Shown here piece by piece: positions 27,833 to 36,597 of a DNA stretch of 64,000 nt. Position 1 is the stretch's first letter, and each line of letters opens with the position of its first letter. Under the pieces are notes generated by a model. That model saw nothing but the letters and a program-made list of their open reading frames with translations. It had not been told where the DNA came from and did no database searches. A program made the position numbers and the translations under genes. The stretch covers positions 3,389,546 to 3,453,545 of the forward strand of contig NZ_CP036269.1 of NCBI RefSeq assembly GCF_007744675.1, written 5' to 3'. This DNA comes from Gimesia alba. Its GTDB lineage: Bacteria; Planctomycetota; Planctomycetia; Planctomycetales; Planctomycetaceae.

Positions 27833-28250
27833 AGTGCTGTTCCTTTAAATTCTGTTTTACAGGAGGCGACATGATATCTGCCAATGTTGTTTGATCGAGA
27901 GCGGTTTCCAGCATGGAAAACGTCTGGTTCAGATGTTCGTATAATTGATTGATTTCAGTTGAATTTGACGTGGCATATAAGGGCGCATTTTTTGCAGTCC
28001 CCGATCTGACCGATTTAATAATCTCCAGAAGAGAAATATTGTGCGGGGGTTGAATCAAGGCATAGCCGCCGTTTTGCCCACGCTGCGAACGAATGAGGCC
28101 GGTTCGATTTAATTCCAACATAATTTTGGGGAGATAAGCGTGCGGGACCTGAGTCACCTCGAAGACTTGATCGCGTGTCGTAAAGTGAGGATGACGAAAT
28201 GCCAGGCAGGTCATCGCCCGTAATGCATATTCTTCGGTTTGAGAGATCAT
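27819..28250 (-). CDS. Rrf2-family transcriptional regulator lacking the Fe-S cysteines
   Basis: About 143 residues. The winged-helix start MISQTEEYALRAMTCLAF, then VPHAYLPKIMLELNRTGLI and RGQNGGYAL, are diagnostic of Rrf2. I choose the ATG at 28248-28250; the GTG at 28269-28271 only adds seven residues. In IscR/NsrR-type members a cluster of three cysteines follows the wing. Here that region (VRSGTAKNAPLYATSNSTE) has none, so Fe-S sensing by the usual site is unlikely. The coding end overlaps the PQQ-propeller gene by 14 bp; the regulator may control that gene and itself. Confidence 0.85.
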   Translation of the reverse strand: MISQTEEYALRAMTCLAFRHPHFTTRDQVFEVTQVPHAYLPKIMLELNRTGLIRSQRGQNGGYALIQPPHNISLLEIIKSVRSGTAKNAPLYATSNSTEINQLYEHLNQTFSMLETALDQTTLADIMSPPVKQNLKEQHCVQK

Positions 28251-28351
28251 GATGGTTACTCTTTCAGGCACGCTATGAGCCTGGTTCAGCGTGTTTGGGG
28301 CGTTTCTGGTATTCTCACTGAGGGGAAAGAATATCGATCATCGAAAAAAGA

Positions 28352-28402
28352 GAGACAAGAGCTCCCGGAAATGGGGCGTATCCAGAACAGAGCTCTTGTC
28401 TC
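28352..28402 (-). terminator. Terminator after the DUF4198-kelch gene
   Basis: A perfect 13-bp stem, GAGACAAGAGCTC / GAGCTCTTGTCTC, with a 25-nt loop. Read on the minus strand it is followed by a run of six T. Confidence 0.8.
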
Positions 28403-28421
28403 ATCAAACGGAAACATGCTT

Positions 28422-30071
28422 TTAATTCAGATTGACCTGCTCAATGGATTTGAGGTGCCCTTTGCGAGAGGCACCACCAATGGCGAGCAGACCGCCGTTA
28501 CCGTCGGGCAACAGGCGATGGAAAAATCGTGGCGTGTTGAGCGCCCCTGCTTTTTTCCAGGCATTGTTTTCTTTATCCAGCTGAAAGACGTCGCCGTCCA
28601 TTCCACTGACATACAGATTTCCGCCGATACTCCAGGCTGTTGTCCCGAAGCCATTCATCGTGCTGCCGGGCAGCTCAGGGCCTTTGGTCCATTTGCCGGT
28701 TGCGGGAGTGTAGATGTCGACTTCATGACTGATATCGCCGTCGGCATCAATGCCTCCCATGGCAAAGATCTGCCCCTGATGAGCGGCAGCAGAAAGGGCA
28801 CGACGCTGAAATGGTTGTTTAATGGCATTCCACTTGGGGGCTGCCTGAGATGCATCCAGAACAAGCATTTCATCCTGCCAGATCGATTCATCCCCTTTTC
28901 GCATGGTCCAGCCACCAACAACGTATAGCTGGTCTCCCAGGAATACAGAGTCGTGTGAAGAGCGACCGGTGGGCATGGGGGTGACAGCTTCCCAGGCTTT
29001 CTTTTCCGGTGCAAAACGCTCCACCGTTGGCAGTGATTCCATCAGGGAATCTTCTTTTTTCTTATTGGTAACCGAGAGACCACCCACTCGGTAGACGCTG
29101 TCACCATGGGGGGCCATGGCTAAGCCCTGCAGAGGTGTTTTGAATGGCAGAGATTCCCATGCCTTTGGCTGTTTCAGGTTCAGTCGCTGAAATTTCTGCG
29201 AAAGGTTTTCAGCACTGTGTGCGTGGGCGCGGCCGATGTGGCCACTGTAAACGTATAGATAATCTCCACTGACAGCGGCACCGAAACTGGAGATCGCATC
29301 GGGAAGCTGAGGGTATTTACTGTTTACTTCAGCGGCTGTTGTCTTACTGTTATCTGGCAGAGCGACGAATGGCAGAGTCAGTGTGGAGTAGTGTCTGATG
29401 CTGTCGTACTTGTCGCCTTCGTGTTCGCCTTTTTTCTCTTCGACATGTTTGGTTCGAATGGAATAGACGCCGTCGGTTAATTTCGTCTGGAACTGACCTT
29501 TGGCATTTGTAGTCGCGGTAACAGTTTCACTGCTGGTTTTGGGCCCAATGATTTTGAGCTCGGCGTCTGCCAGTGGTTTGCCATTCCAGTTGACCTGTAG
29601 CGTGACTTCTTCCCCTTTGAGGACAGGCACGATTTCCAGCGGCAGTTGCATGGAACAGTCAATTTTAGTCCAGACACGCTGACTCTTTTGAGGGAACGCT
29701 TTGGCATAATACTTCAGCAGAAACTGGCTCTCGCCGCGAGTGATGACGCCGTAAGTATGGTTGAGACCATAGGCTGCTCTTCCCGCCCCTTTGGGTTTGG
29801 GGGTGATGAACAGTGAATCATCGCCGGCGGTCAATTTGTAAGTTTCCAGTTGACCTTTTGAAGTCTTTTCCCAAACTTTGATGTCTGTGAGTTTCTTGAG
29901 CAGGTCCGGGTCATCGGGTTCTGCGGCTTCTCCAAAATAGAGTTGAACTTTCGCGGCGTTGTTTTTGCCTTCAGCCTGTGGAAGGAGCCAGAGGAAATGG
30001 GCAAATGCCTGATTTGTCATTGTGGCAGCTATCAGGCAGATGATGGCTGCGGTCCATTGAAATGTTTTCAT
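28422..30071 (-). CDS. Secreted DUF4198-like plus kelch-propeller protein
   Basis: 549 residues with a signal peptide (about 1-24, ending ANQAFAH). Residues about 25-240 have the AHFLWLLP start and the APK-type beta-sandwich repeats of the DUF4198 family, which is linked to metal or nickel/cobalt uptake in some bacteria. Residues about 265-549 are kelch-like blades: VYRVGGLSV, LYVVGGWTM, IFAMGGIDADGD, LLAIGGASR each carry the double-Gly kelch motif. It is the last gene of a four-gene minus-strand run and lies 38 bp after the DUF3386 gene. A terminator follows. What it binds is unknown. Confidence 0.8.
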   Translation of the reverse strand: MKTFQWTAAIICLIAATMTNQAFAHFLWLLPQAEGKNNAAKVQLYFGEAAEPDDPDLLKKLTDIKVWEKTSKGQLETYKLTAGDDSLFITPKPKGAGRAAYGLNHTYGVITRGESQFLLKYYAKAFPQKSQRVWTKIDCSMQLPLEIVPVLKGEEVTLQVNWNGKPLADAELKIIGPKTSSETVTATTNAKGQFQTKLTDGVYSIRTKHVEEKKGEHEGDKYDSIRHYSTLTLPFVALPDNSKTTAAEVNSKYPQLPDAISSFGAAVSGDYLYVYSGHIGRAHAHSAENLSQKFQRLNLKQPKAWESLPFKTPLQGLAMAPHGDSVYRVGGLSVTNKKKEDSLMESLPTVERFAPEKKAWEAVTPMPTGRSSHDSVFLGDQLYVVGGWTMRKGDESIWQDEMLVLDASQAAPKWNAIKQPFQRRALSAAAHQGQIFAMGGIDADGDISHEVDIYTPATGKWTKGPELPGSTMNGFGTTAWSIGGNLYVSGMDGDVFQLDKENNAWKKAGALNTPRFFHRLLPDGNGGLLAIGGASRKGHLKSIEQVNLN

Positions 30072-30110
30072 ATGTGTACTCTTAAATTGAATGTTGTAAT
30101 TGTTTGCGTG

Positions 30111-30893
30111 TTATTTTGATTCTGTTTGTGAAAGTGATTCGGGAGAGAGCAAACGATGGTTGGAAAGTTTGATCGAACCAATGTTTCTCTCGAAGTTCTC
30201 GCCACACTCCACCGTCAGCATGGTTGCTGGCAGGTCATAATTTCCAACACGTGTGAATGCGAATGTGTTACTGCGATTGGATGTGATCGCTCCTGTTTTG
30301 GGATTGCGATAGGTGACTGATGTGTCACGTGGCAGAACAGAACCTTCTTTGGTACGCCAGACATCCAGGGTGGAAATCGTGAACCACATTTTATCGGAGC
30401 GACGTTGTACTTCAGTCATGACATTGTCCTGGAGACGGAAGGAGACATTTTTGTCATCGATATTCACCAGACGCCCCAGCGGATGGTTGACCTGCTGGTC
30501 AGCGAACGTCGCGGGGATTGGTTTTTGCACACGGTACTTGCGGTGGCCGATGACCGATCGCAGTTTTGGCAGGCTCCATTCGGACAGCGATTCATCTTTC
30601 AAAGTAAGTTTGATTTTGAAGTCTTTGTCAGCGGAAAGTTTTCCTTGAGTCTGTTTTCCATTAAAGCTCACAGTAACGTCAGCGGTGAAACCCGGAAAAT
30701 CACGCCAGACGGCGCGGGCTTCTCGGGCTGCCTGATAGAGCTTTGTGGCAGCAGTTTTTTCCTGGTTTGTTTCGGTTTTCGTCTGATCTTTCGCGGGCGT
30801 CCATTGCATGGTCGCCGAGAGCGTGAGCAGGACGATCAGCCCGGCCAGTCCCCATTGTTTCAGTTCCCGTTGAACTGTTTGATAGCACTTCAT
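30111..30893 (-). CDS. DUF3386-like secreted protein
   Basis: About 260 residues. I use the ATG at 30891-30893 because GGAGA lies eight bases upstream, though the frame is open further. A hydrophobic N-terminal segment (about 15-30, LAGLIVLLTLSATM) suggests a signal or anchor. The mature part contains WRDFPGFTADVTVSFNGK and later AFTRVGNYDLPATM, characteristic of DUF3386, a family known mostly from cyanobacteria and planctomycetes with no assigned activity. It sits between the lipoprotein and the DUF4198-kelch gene in the same operon. Confidence 0.75.
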   Translation of the reverse strand: MKCYQTVQRELKQWGLAGLIVLLTLSATMQWTPAKDQTKTETNQEKTAATKLYQAAREARAVWRDFPGFTADVTVSFNGKQTQGKLSADKDFKIKLTLKDESLSEWSLPKLRSVIGHRKYRVQKPIPATFADQQVNHPLGRLVNIDDKNVSFRLQDNVMTEVQRRSDKMWFTISTLDVWRTKEGSVLPRDTSVTYRNPKTGAITSNRSNTFAFTRVGNYDLPATMLTVECGENFERNIGSIKLSNHRLLSPESLSQTESK

Positions 30894-30933
30894 GAGATTT
30901 CTCCATGTGTGGTCGATGAAAAGGAGTCTTGGG

Positions 30934-31428
30934 TTATTTGGATTCAATTTTAAAGTCGAACGTGTTTTTTCCGTCTTTGGTAATTTCAGCGGTCAACTTC
31001 GAATTTTTGTTATAAGAGGCTGGGATTTTAACATCGGAAGGATCGACAAATGGTTTTCCTGCTTTTTTGGCTTCGGCCTGTAATTGAGTCATCTCTTCCA
31101 TTTCTGGAATGGTGGAATAGATCTCGACACGGGCCTTCCCCGGAACCGGACCCCCTTCTTCGGGGATCTGATAAATGCCTTGTTGTACGATGCCCGCCGA
31201 TTTGACTTTTCCTTCAGGAGTGTCAGAGATAAATAAAATGCGGGCACTGGTGATGGGATCGCCATCGTAATAGACAAGGCCCGATACACTGAGACGCTCG
31301 CCACGCGGGTCATCTTTTGTTCCGCTACAGCCAACACAGCTTAGAACTAGTAAACCAAGGAAAAGACAAGATTTCGTTGAATATAAACGGGGAGAACAAT
31401 ATTTGATTAATGCTGTTTTTGTGATCAT
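30934..31428 (-). CDS. Carboxypeptidase-regulatory-like lipoprotein paired with DUF1559 copy 2
   Basis: About 164 residues. The ATG at 31426-31428 has AGGAG in front; the frame upstream runs through a hairpin and is not used. A lipoprotein signal ends at the lipobox SCVGC. The mature part begins LSVSGLVYYDGDPITSARILFI, the start of a transthyretin-like beta-sandwich, and ends KNTFDFKIES. Similar lipoproteins in this window (46263, 46809) have the same build. It follows the pseudopilin gene after 86 bp that contain a strong hairpin (31441-31479). Confidence 0.8.
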   Translation of the reverse strand: MITKTALIKYCSPRLYSTKSCLFLGLLVLSCVGCSGTKDDPRGERLSVSGLVYYDGDPITSARILFISDTPEGKVKSAGIVQQGIYQIPEEGGPVPGKARVEIYSTIPEMEEMTQLQAEAKKAGKPFVDPSDVKIPASYNKNSKLTAEITKDGKNTFDFKIESK

Positions 31429-31440
31429 CTTTAACTCCTC

Positions 31441-31479
31441 TAGTGCCTTGCAGAAACAGTGACACTTCTGCAAGGCACT
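31441..31479 (-). promoter_or_regulatory. Intercistronic hairpin between DUF1559 copy 2 and its lipoprotein
   Basis: AGTGCCTTGCAGAA and TTCTGCAAGGCACT pair perfectly over 14 bp around an 11-nt loop. There is no U-tract and the next gene's AGGAG begins almost at once, so it may set the expression ratio by attenuation or mRNA protection rather than fully stop transcription. Confidence 0.65.
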
Positions 31480-31514
31480 GGAGATAACAATATCTATATG
31501 AAAGGAACAACCGA

Positions 31515-32387
31515 TTAGAATTCGCCGATGACTTCGCCACCTGATTTGGTAGCCAGTGCGTCTAGTGTTCCGGCATCAATATTTTCACTGACAAAGCGGA
31601 CAGCACCATCACCTAAAAGGAAATGGGCACCACCGACATGATCACTACGCCATGTGTATCGGTTCGCACTGAGGTTGACATTGAAGTCACCACTGGTGTC
31701 TCCAAGGGCAACTCCCGGGTAACTACCACCCCAACGGTAGCTGCCCCAGCGGGGATTTCCATGGTATGAAGCGTCACCGCACGTGTAACTTGACCAGGTA
31801 TAATCTTCAAGGCGGTAATTGAATTCACCACACATAATTGTATTAGAGAGACCATCAGTTACATCTCGAAAAAGTGTTGGTTTTGTAGTGCTGTAGTTAT
31901 ATCCAGCAAACATACCATCTGGATCACCGGAGCTACCATAGTGAAGTCCCATCGACGCACCATAACTTGTGGGGCCACCAGGTTCGTCGCATGGTAAGAA
32001 CGGAACAGCGCGAGGTAGAACCATTGTAGGGCAGAGATAGATGGCTAAAGTTTGGTTAAGAGCGTCCTGATTGACAGGGTCATCATAGTCCAAATTAAAG
32101 TCGTAAAGATTCTGTAAATTGGATTGATCCAGAAATGGCAAGATTGCGACAAAGGGACTATAGATTCGGGAGTTCATTCCCATGGGGAGCGAGGTATACG
32201 CATCATGGTAATTATGCATTGCCAGGCCGATTTGTTTCAGGTTGTTTTTGCAACTGGAGCGGCGGGCGGCTTCGCGGGCTTGCTGGACGGCGGGGAGTAG
32301 TAAGGCGATCAAAATCGCGATGATGGCGATGACCACCAGAAGTTCAATCAGCGTGAAAGCGCGTCTTGGTTTGGGGCGGGATAACAT
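31515..32387 (-). CDS. DUF1559 pseudopilin-like protein (copy 2)
   Basis: 290 residues from the ATG 32385-32387, which has AGGAG upstream; the longer open frame is discarded. The N-terminus [20 protein letters not shown] is the prepilin-like leader and helix, followed by [18 protein letters not shown]. The C-terminus has [22 protein letters not shown]. The middle is rich in Tyr, Trp, Gly and Cys. It is the first gene of a minus-strand run with a lipoprotein, DUF3386 and DUF4198-kelch genes, preceded by a 23-bp dyad, so the unit may be under specific control. Function unknown. Confidence 0.92.
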   Translation of the reverse strand: MLSRPKPRRAFTLIELLVVIAIIAILIALLLPAVQQAREAARRSSCKNNLKQIGLAMHNYHDAYTSLPMGMNSRIYSPFVAILPFLDQSNLQNLYDFNLDYDDPVNQDALNQTLAIYLCPTMVLPRAVPFLPCDEPGGPTSYGASMGLHYGSSGDPDGMFAGYNYSTTKPTLFRDVTDGLSNTIMCGEFNYRLEDYTWSSYTCGDASYHGNPRWGSYRWGGSYPGVALGDTSGDFNVNLSANRYTWRSDHVGGAHFLLGDGAVRFVSENIDAGTLDALATKSGGEVIGEF

Positions 32388-32758
32388 GGTTTCTCCTGAG
32401 TTGTAGCGGGTTACCAGAATAAAAATATTGAATGGGCTCGAACCCAATTCAATGGCCAATTGTTCTGGCTGGCTTGCTACTAGCGGAAAACCACGATTGC
32501 TGGCTGGCTGATTGAAATTGAAACTCAATCTCAATACGAGGGATATTATACTTCCATCGACTGCCCTGCAAGATTTCTCGCAACAGATTTTGCGAAAAAT
32601 AGAAAAATTCAATTCAGAGATGACGTAACATTATATTCTGTAGTGATATATGTCGTATGGGTATGCTGGCTGGGATATGTAAGAGATGAATAGGAAACAT
32701 CAGGCAGCGTGAGGATGTGCACTTTCAGGGGGCATTTGAGCTGTTTGGCAGGACAGGA
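32388..32758. promoter_or_regulatory. Upstream region of DUF1559 copy 2
   Basis: About 371 bp. Two CTGGCTGGCT direct repeats lie at 32466-32475 and 32500-32509, then the dyad at 32512-32534. Nothing else is clear. Confidence 0.4.
32512..32534. promoter_or_regulatory. 23-bp dyad, Fur-like operator candidate
   Basis: TTGAAATTGA, AAC, TCAATCTCAA: ten-base arms with nine matches. The core TGAAACTCAATCTCA has the TGA-n9-TCA form seen in Fur-type boxes. It lies about 125 bp before the pseudopilin start. The assignment to Fur is a guess from shape. Confidence 0.4.
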
Positions 32759-34585
32759 TCAGCTGTTAAAGCTGGCGATACAGTCCAGAAACTGCTGTCC
32801 AAAATCATCGCATTTCTTCTGTCCAACCCCCCAGATTTCAAGGAACTGGGATAGTGTCTGGGGTTTGTGTCGGGCCAGTTCGCGGAGTGTGGCATCACCG
32901 AACACCATGTAAGGTTGTAAGCCCTTGTCGCCCGCGATCTGTTTTCTCAGGCTGCGTAATTCTTCGAACAACTCCTGGTCCACCCCCTTCCAGTTCAGAT
33001 CAGCCAATTCATTTTTCGTGCGACGTTTCTTGTCTGCTTTGGTGTCCTGTGACGTGCGCATGAGTTGAGGTGTGACTTCGCCCCGTAATAACTGCCAGCC
33101 GGAGTCGGTGATGCGTAGCTGTTGATACTCGGCGGTTTTGGTTAAGAAGCCCTGGGCCATCAATTGATTGAGCCAGTGACGAATGGTAGACAGGCTTTCC
33201 TGTTTAAGCAGGCCGTACGTGCTTAGCTCATCGTGTCGATTTGCGAGTACTTTCTTGTCTTTCGAGCCTTTCAACACAGCGGCCGTATAAGTAGAGCCAA
33301 AGTTCTGATCCTGTCTGAAAATAGAAGACAGGATTTTCTGACCGATTTCCTGCGCCTCATCGACTTGTTCAAAATCGCCGCGACACAAATCACAGCCGGT
33401 TTCGCAATCCTGTTCCAGGTCCTGACCGAAGTGCCGCATCAGATAGCGGTGACGACAGTCAAAACTGTGGCAGTAGTTCTGCATCGCCTGCAGTGATTGA
33501 AACGAAGTCGCCTTTGATTCATCGGGTTGATCGTCCAGAATGCGTTTCCAGATCATCGCGTCCTGTTCGGAATAGAGTAAGACGCACTCGGCTTCGAGGC
33601 CGTCCCGCCCTGCTCTGCCGCTTTCCTGCTGATAATTTTCGAGTGACTTTGGTAAGCCCGCATGAATGACATACCGTACGTTGGGTTTATCGATGCCCAT
33701 GCCGAACGCGATCGTGGCGACAATCACGTCAACACGGTCCTGGATAAAGGCTTCCTGATTGGAGGCACGTTCTTCATCAGGTAGCCCCGCATGATAAGGA
33801 CGCGTTTCATAGCCGGCATTGTTGAGCGATTCGCTCAGTGATTCGACGTCTGCGCGCGAGATACAATAGATGATGCCGGGTTCATTTGGGTGGCGTTCCA
33901 ACACTTCAGACACTTGTGCGAAACGATCTGACCGTCGTGCTACCGAGTACGTCAGATTGGGGCGATCAAATGAACCGATGAGGACATCCGGTTCTTTCAG
34001 TGCCAGTTGGACTGCGATATCGTCGCGGACCTGTTCGGTAGCGGTAGCGGTATAAGCATGAATGCCACATTGCGGATAAATGTTTTTGAGTTCCTGCAGC
34101 GCGTGATAATGCGGGCGAAAATCGTGACCCCACATACTGACACAGTGGGCCTCATCAATGACAATGTATGCCAACTTGATTTCAGTCAGCATGCTGAGCA
34201 TGCCTTCCAGCATCAGACGTTCGGGAGCCACGTAGAGCAGTTTGATTTCCCCTTTGCGGACATCTCTCATGACCTGGCGCGATTCTTCTTGCTCCAGCGA
34301 GCTATTCAGGTAAGCCGCGGAAATGCCACAGACGCGAAGCGCATCGACCTGGTCTTTCATCAGGGAGATGAGCGGGCTGACGACGACCGCCATGCCGTCC
34401 ATACAGAGTGCGGGGGCCTGATAACAGAGCGACTTTCCCCCGCCTGTGGGAAGGACGACGAGTGAATCTCGACCTTCGAGGACCGCGGTCATCGCTTCCT
34501 GCTGGAGCGGACGAAATTCCGCGTATCCCCAGTATTCGTGCAGTACGTCGAGTAAAGCGTCATCCATCCCTGCTTTAGCCATCAT
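32759..34585 (-). CDS. recQ: ATP-dependent DNA helicase RecQ
   Basis: About 608 residues from the ATG 34583-34585 (a TTG three codons earlier and Met codons just after are alternatives). Helicase motifs are all present: EFRPLQQEAM (motif 0), PTGGGKSLCYQ (Walker A), VIDEAHCVSMWGHDFR (DEAH), and QESGRAGRDG (motif VI). The RecQ zinc site CHSFDCRHRYLMRHFG...CETGCDLC follows, then a winged-helix domain, and an HRDC domain at the end. It acts in homologous recombination and fork repair. Length and order are normal. It is a single gene with no obvious operon partner. Confidence 0.95.
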   Translation of the reverse strand: MMAKAGMDDALLDVLHEYWGYAEFRPLQQEAMTAVLEGRDSLVVLPTGGGKSLCYQAPALCMDGMAVVVSPLISLMKDQVDALRVCGISAAYLNSSLEQEESRQVMRDVRKGEIKLLYVAPERLMLEGMLSMLTEIKLAYIVIDEAHCVSMWGHDFRPHYHALQELKNIYPQCGIHAYTATATEQVRDDIAVQLALKEPDVLIGSFDRPNLTYSVARRSDRFAQVSEVLERHPNEPGIIYCISRADVESLSESLNNAGYETRPYHAGLPDEERASNQEAFIQDRVDVIVATIAFGMGIDKPNVRYVIHAGLPKSLENYQQESGRAGRDGLEAECVLLYSEQDAMIWKRILDDQPDESKATSFQSLQAMQNYCHSFDCRHRYLMRHFGQDLEQDCETGCDLCRGDFEQVDEAQEIGQKILSSIFRQDQNFGSTYTAAVLKGSKDKKVLANRHDELSTYGLLKQESLSTIRHWLNQLMAQGFLTKTAEYQQLRITDSGWQLLRGEVTPQLMRTSQDTKADKKRRTKNELADLNWKGVDQELFEELRSLRKQIAGDKGLQPYMVFGDATLRELARHKPQTLSQFLEIWGVGQKKCDDFGQQFLDCIASFNS

Positions 34586-34698
34586 TGGTCCCAATAAGAA
34601 TAGGTCTGTCGTTTGATCAATTTCTCAAGGCAGACACATATCGTAGCGGGTCAGGCAGAAAAGCTAAAGGATGGATTTTGCCGTCTTGAAGAAAGCGA

Positions 34699-36039
34699 CT
34701 AAATCACTTCGTGCAGTGGTTCGTAGTCATCGACCAGATACTGAGGACGGCCCGCCAGATCGTGCATGGGAGCGGAATTATAATCAATTCCCAGGTGATG
34801 GTAGAGCGTGGCAAAAACTTCACCGAAATGAATCGGTCGATTGGCAATCTGAGCGCCTAGTCGGTCTGTTGCTCCGATGACCTGACCGGTTTTGAAACCA
34901 CCGCCGGCAAGTAAGCCGCCGCCGACTGCAGGCCAGTGATCGCGTCCGCCATCTTTATTGATTTTGGGTGTACGACCAAATTCTCCCCAGGCAACAACGG
35001 CAACATCGTCTGCCATGCCGCGTTCGTGCAGATCTTCGATCAGTGTGGCTAAGCCTTGATCGAATTGCGGAAGATGTGTTTCTTTCAAACCGCCGAAATT
35101 GTTACTGTGGAAATCCCAGCGTCCGAAATTCAATGTGACGATGCGGGCACCAGCTTCGACCAGGCGTCGAGCCATGAGAAAGTGTTCGAGGTTACGGGGA
35201 GCACCATCTCCGTAGTTTTTGGGGTCCCCTTTCCCATAGCGTTCCCGGATGGCGGGATCTTCCTGTGAAAGATCTAAGGCATTGACCAGTTTATTGGAAG
35301 TCAGGATGTTGAAGACCTGCTGGTTCATGTCATCCATGCCCTGCATCGATCCGCTGGCGTCTGCCTCGCGTTTAAATTGATCGAAGGTTGCCAGGAGCTG
35401 TTTCCGGTTATTGAGCCGGGCTTCGTCGATGCCGTTCAGCACCATGTTTTTACTGGAAGGTCCGGAGGGCCGGAATGCGGAATGGCTGACTCCCAGAAAG
35501 CCGGGGAGACCGGGAGAACCGTAAGGAGGATGCCCCGTATTAGGAGCCAGGCCGACAAAAGGAGGTACCGCAGGATCAGCGGGACCAGAGAGTTTAGAGA
35601 CAACCGACCCTATGGATGGCCAGCCACCAGCGGGCTGATTGCGGGTGGTGCGTCCTGTGTAACAGATAAAGGAATCGTGGGCACCATTGGGTGAACCATG
35701 CACCGAACGGAGTGGAATGATTTTCTCGGCGATGTTGCCTAATCGTGGCATATGTTCGCAAATTTGAAAGCCGGGGACTTTCGTATTAATCGGACGAAAC
35801 TCACCCCGGATTTCTGAAGGAGCATCCATTTTGAGATCATACATGTCTTGATGCGAGGGAGCACCGCACATGTAAATCATGATGACAGCTTTATGGCGTT
35901 TGCTTTTGCCGGATGCAGATTCTGCTTGCAGCAGTTGGGGCAGGCTGAGTCCTCCCAGACCCAATCCGCCAATTTTCAGGATTTCCCGACGTGAAATGCG
36001 ATCACAGAGCTTCGTTTCTGGTCCCCAGATTGACAGCAT
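34699..36039 (-). CDS. DUF1501 Tat-exported protein
   Basis: 446 residues from the ATG 36037-36039; the longer frame lacks support. A Tat-type signal ISRREILKIGGLGLGGLSLP sits about 15 residues in. The body is DUF1501, a sulfatase-like fold: VIMIYMCGAPSHQDMYDLK near the start, VVAWGEFGRTPKIN and DGGRDHWPAVGGGLLAGG toward the end. DUF1501 proteins are abundant in planctomycetes and nearly always paired with a DUF1549/1553 cytochrome-type gene; no such partner is next to this one. Function unknown. Confidence 0.92.
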   Translation of the reverse strand: MLSIWGPETKLCDRISRREILKIGGLGLGGLSLPQLLQAESASGKSKRHKAVIMIYMCGAPSHQDMYDLKMDAPSEIRGEFRPINTKVPGFQICEHMPRLGNIAEKIIPLRSVHGSPNGAHDSFICYTGRTTRNQPAGGWPSIGSVVSKLSGPADPAVPPFVGLAPNTGHPPYGSPGLPGFLGVSHSAFRPSGPSSKNMVLNGIDEARLNNRKQLLATFDQFKREADASGSMQGMDDMNQQVFNILTSNKLVNALDLSQEDPAIRERYGKGDPKNYGDGAPRNLEHFLMARRLVEAGARIVTLNFGRWDFHSNNFGGLKETHLPQFDQGLATLIEDLHERGMADDVAVVAWGEFGRTPKINKDGGRDHWPAVGGGLLAGGGFKTGQVIGATDRLGAQIANRPIHFGEVFATLYHHLGIDYNSAPMHDLAGRPQYLVDDYEPLHEVI

Positions 36040-36597
36040 AGGTGTAACCTTCTCAAGGAATGGCAGGAGTTTAGTGTAGTTATCGGTTGGTGAGCTTTGT
36101 AGGTGTGAATTCAATGATAAAAAATCACTGATGTGATCAATTGTAGCATCTGACTCAGCGGAATTCCAAGTCCAAATTGTCAAAGTCTCTCCCCGGATCA
36201 AGAAAAAAATGGGAACAAGTTTTATTCTGGGAAAAGGAGTTGGAACGGAAAAACGGGATCGAGGATTCGTACTTTGCGAATTTTTGGGTTAGGGACAGAA
36301 AAAATGTCAACACAATGATGGGGGAACAGCTTTGTTTTCATGTAGCTATGATAGCTATGAAGTCGATACCTGTATCCTTGTGCGTTGAAGATCGAGAGTT
36401 GGAAAAATAAGCAAATTGAACTTCCCACAAAATTTTTAATTTTGAGATTAGTGATCAGAAATTCAAAAATGAATTGAAATTTCAATTGCTTCAGTGAAAA
36501 TAAGAGGCGGTATTAAATTATGAAATAGTTTTGTTTGAGGATTTATAACGCGTATTTCAATCGAGTGAGAATCTGGTCGCAGTTCGGGAGAATCATC
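36040..36597. promoter_or_regulatory. Divergent region between the DUF1501 and CFA-synthase genes
   Basis: 558 bp without a gene. The only element I can name is a perfect 16-bp palindrome, AATTGAAATTTCAATT, at 36472-36487, about 110 bp before the CFA-synthase start. Confidence 0.4.

Noticed and set aside
28239..28928. A 229-codon plus-strand open frame
   Set aside because: It runs through a terminator stem and then antisense to the kelch protein; no domain.
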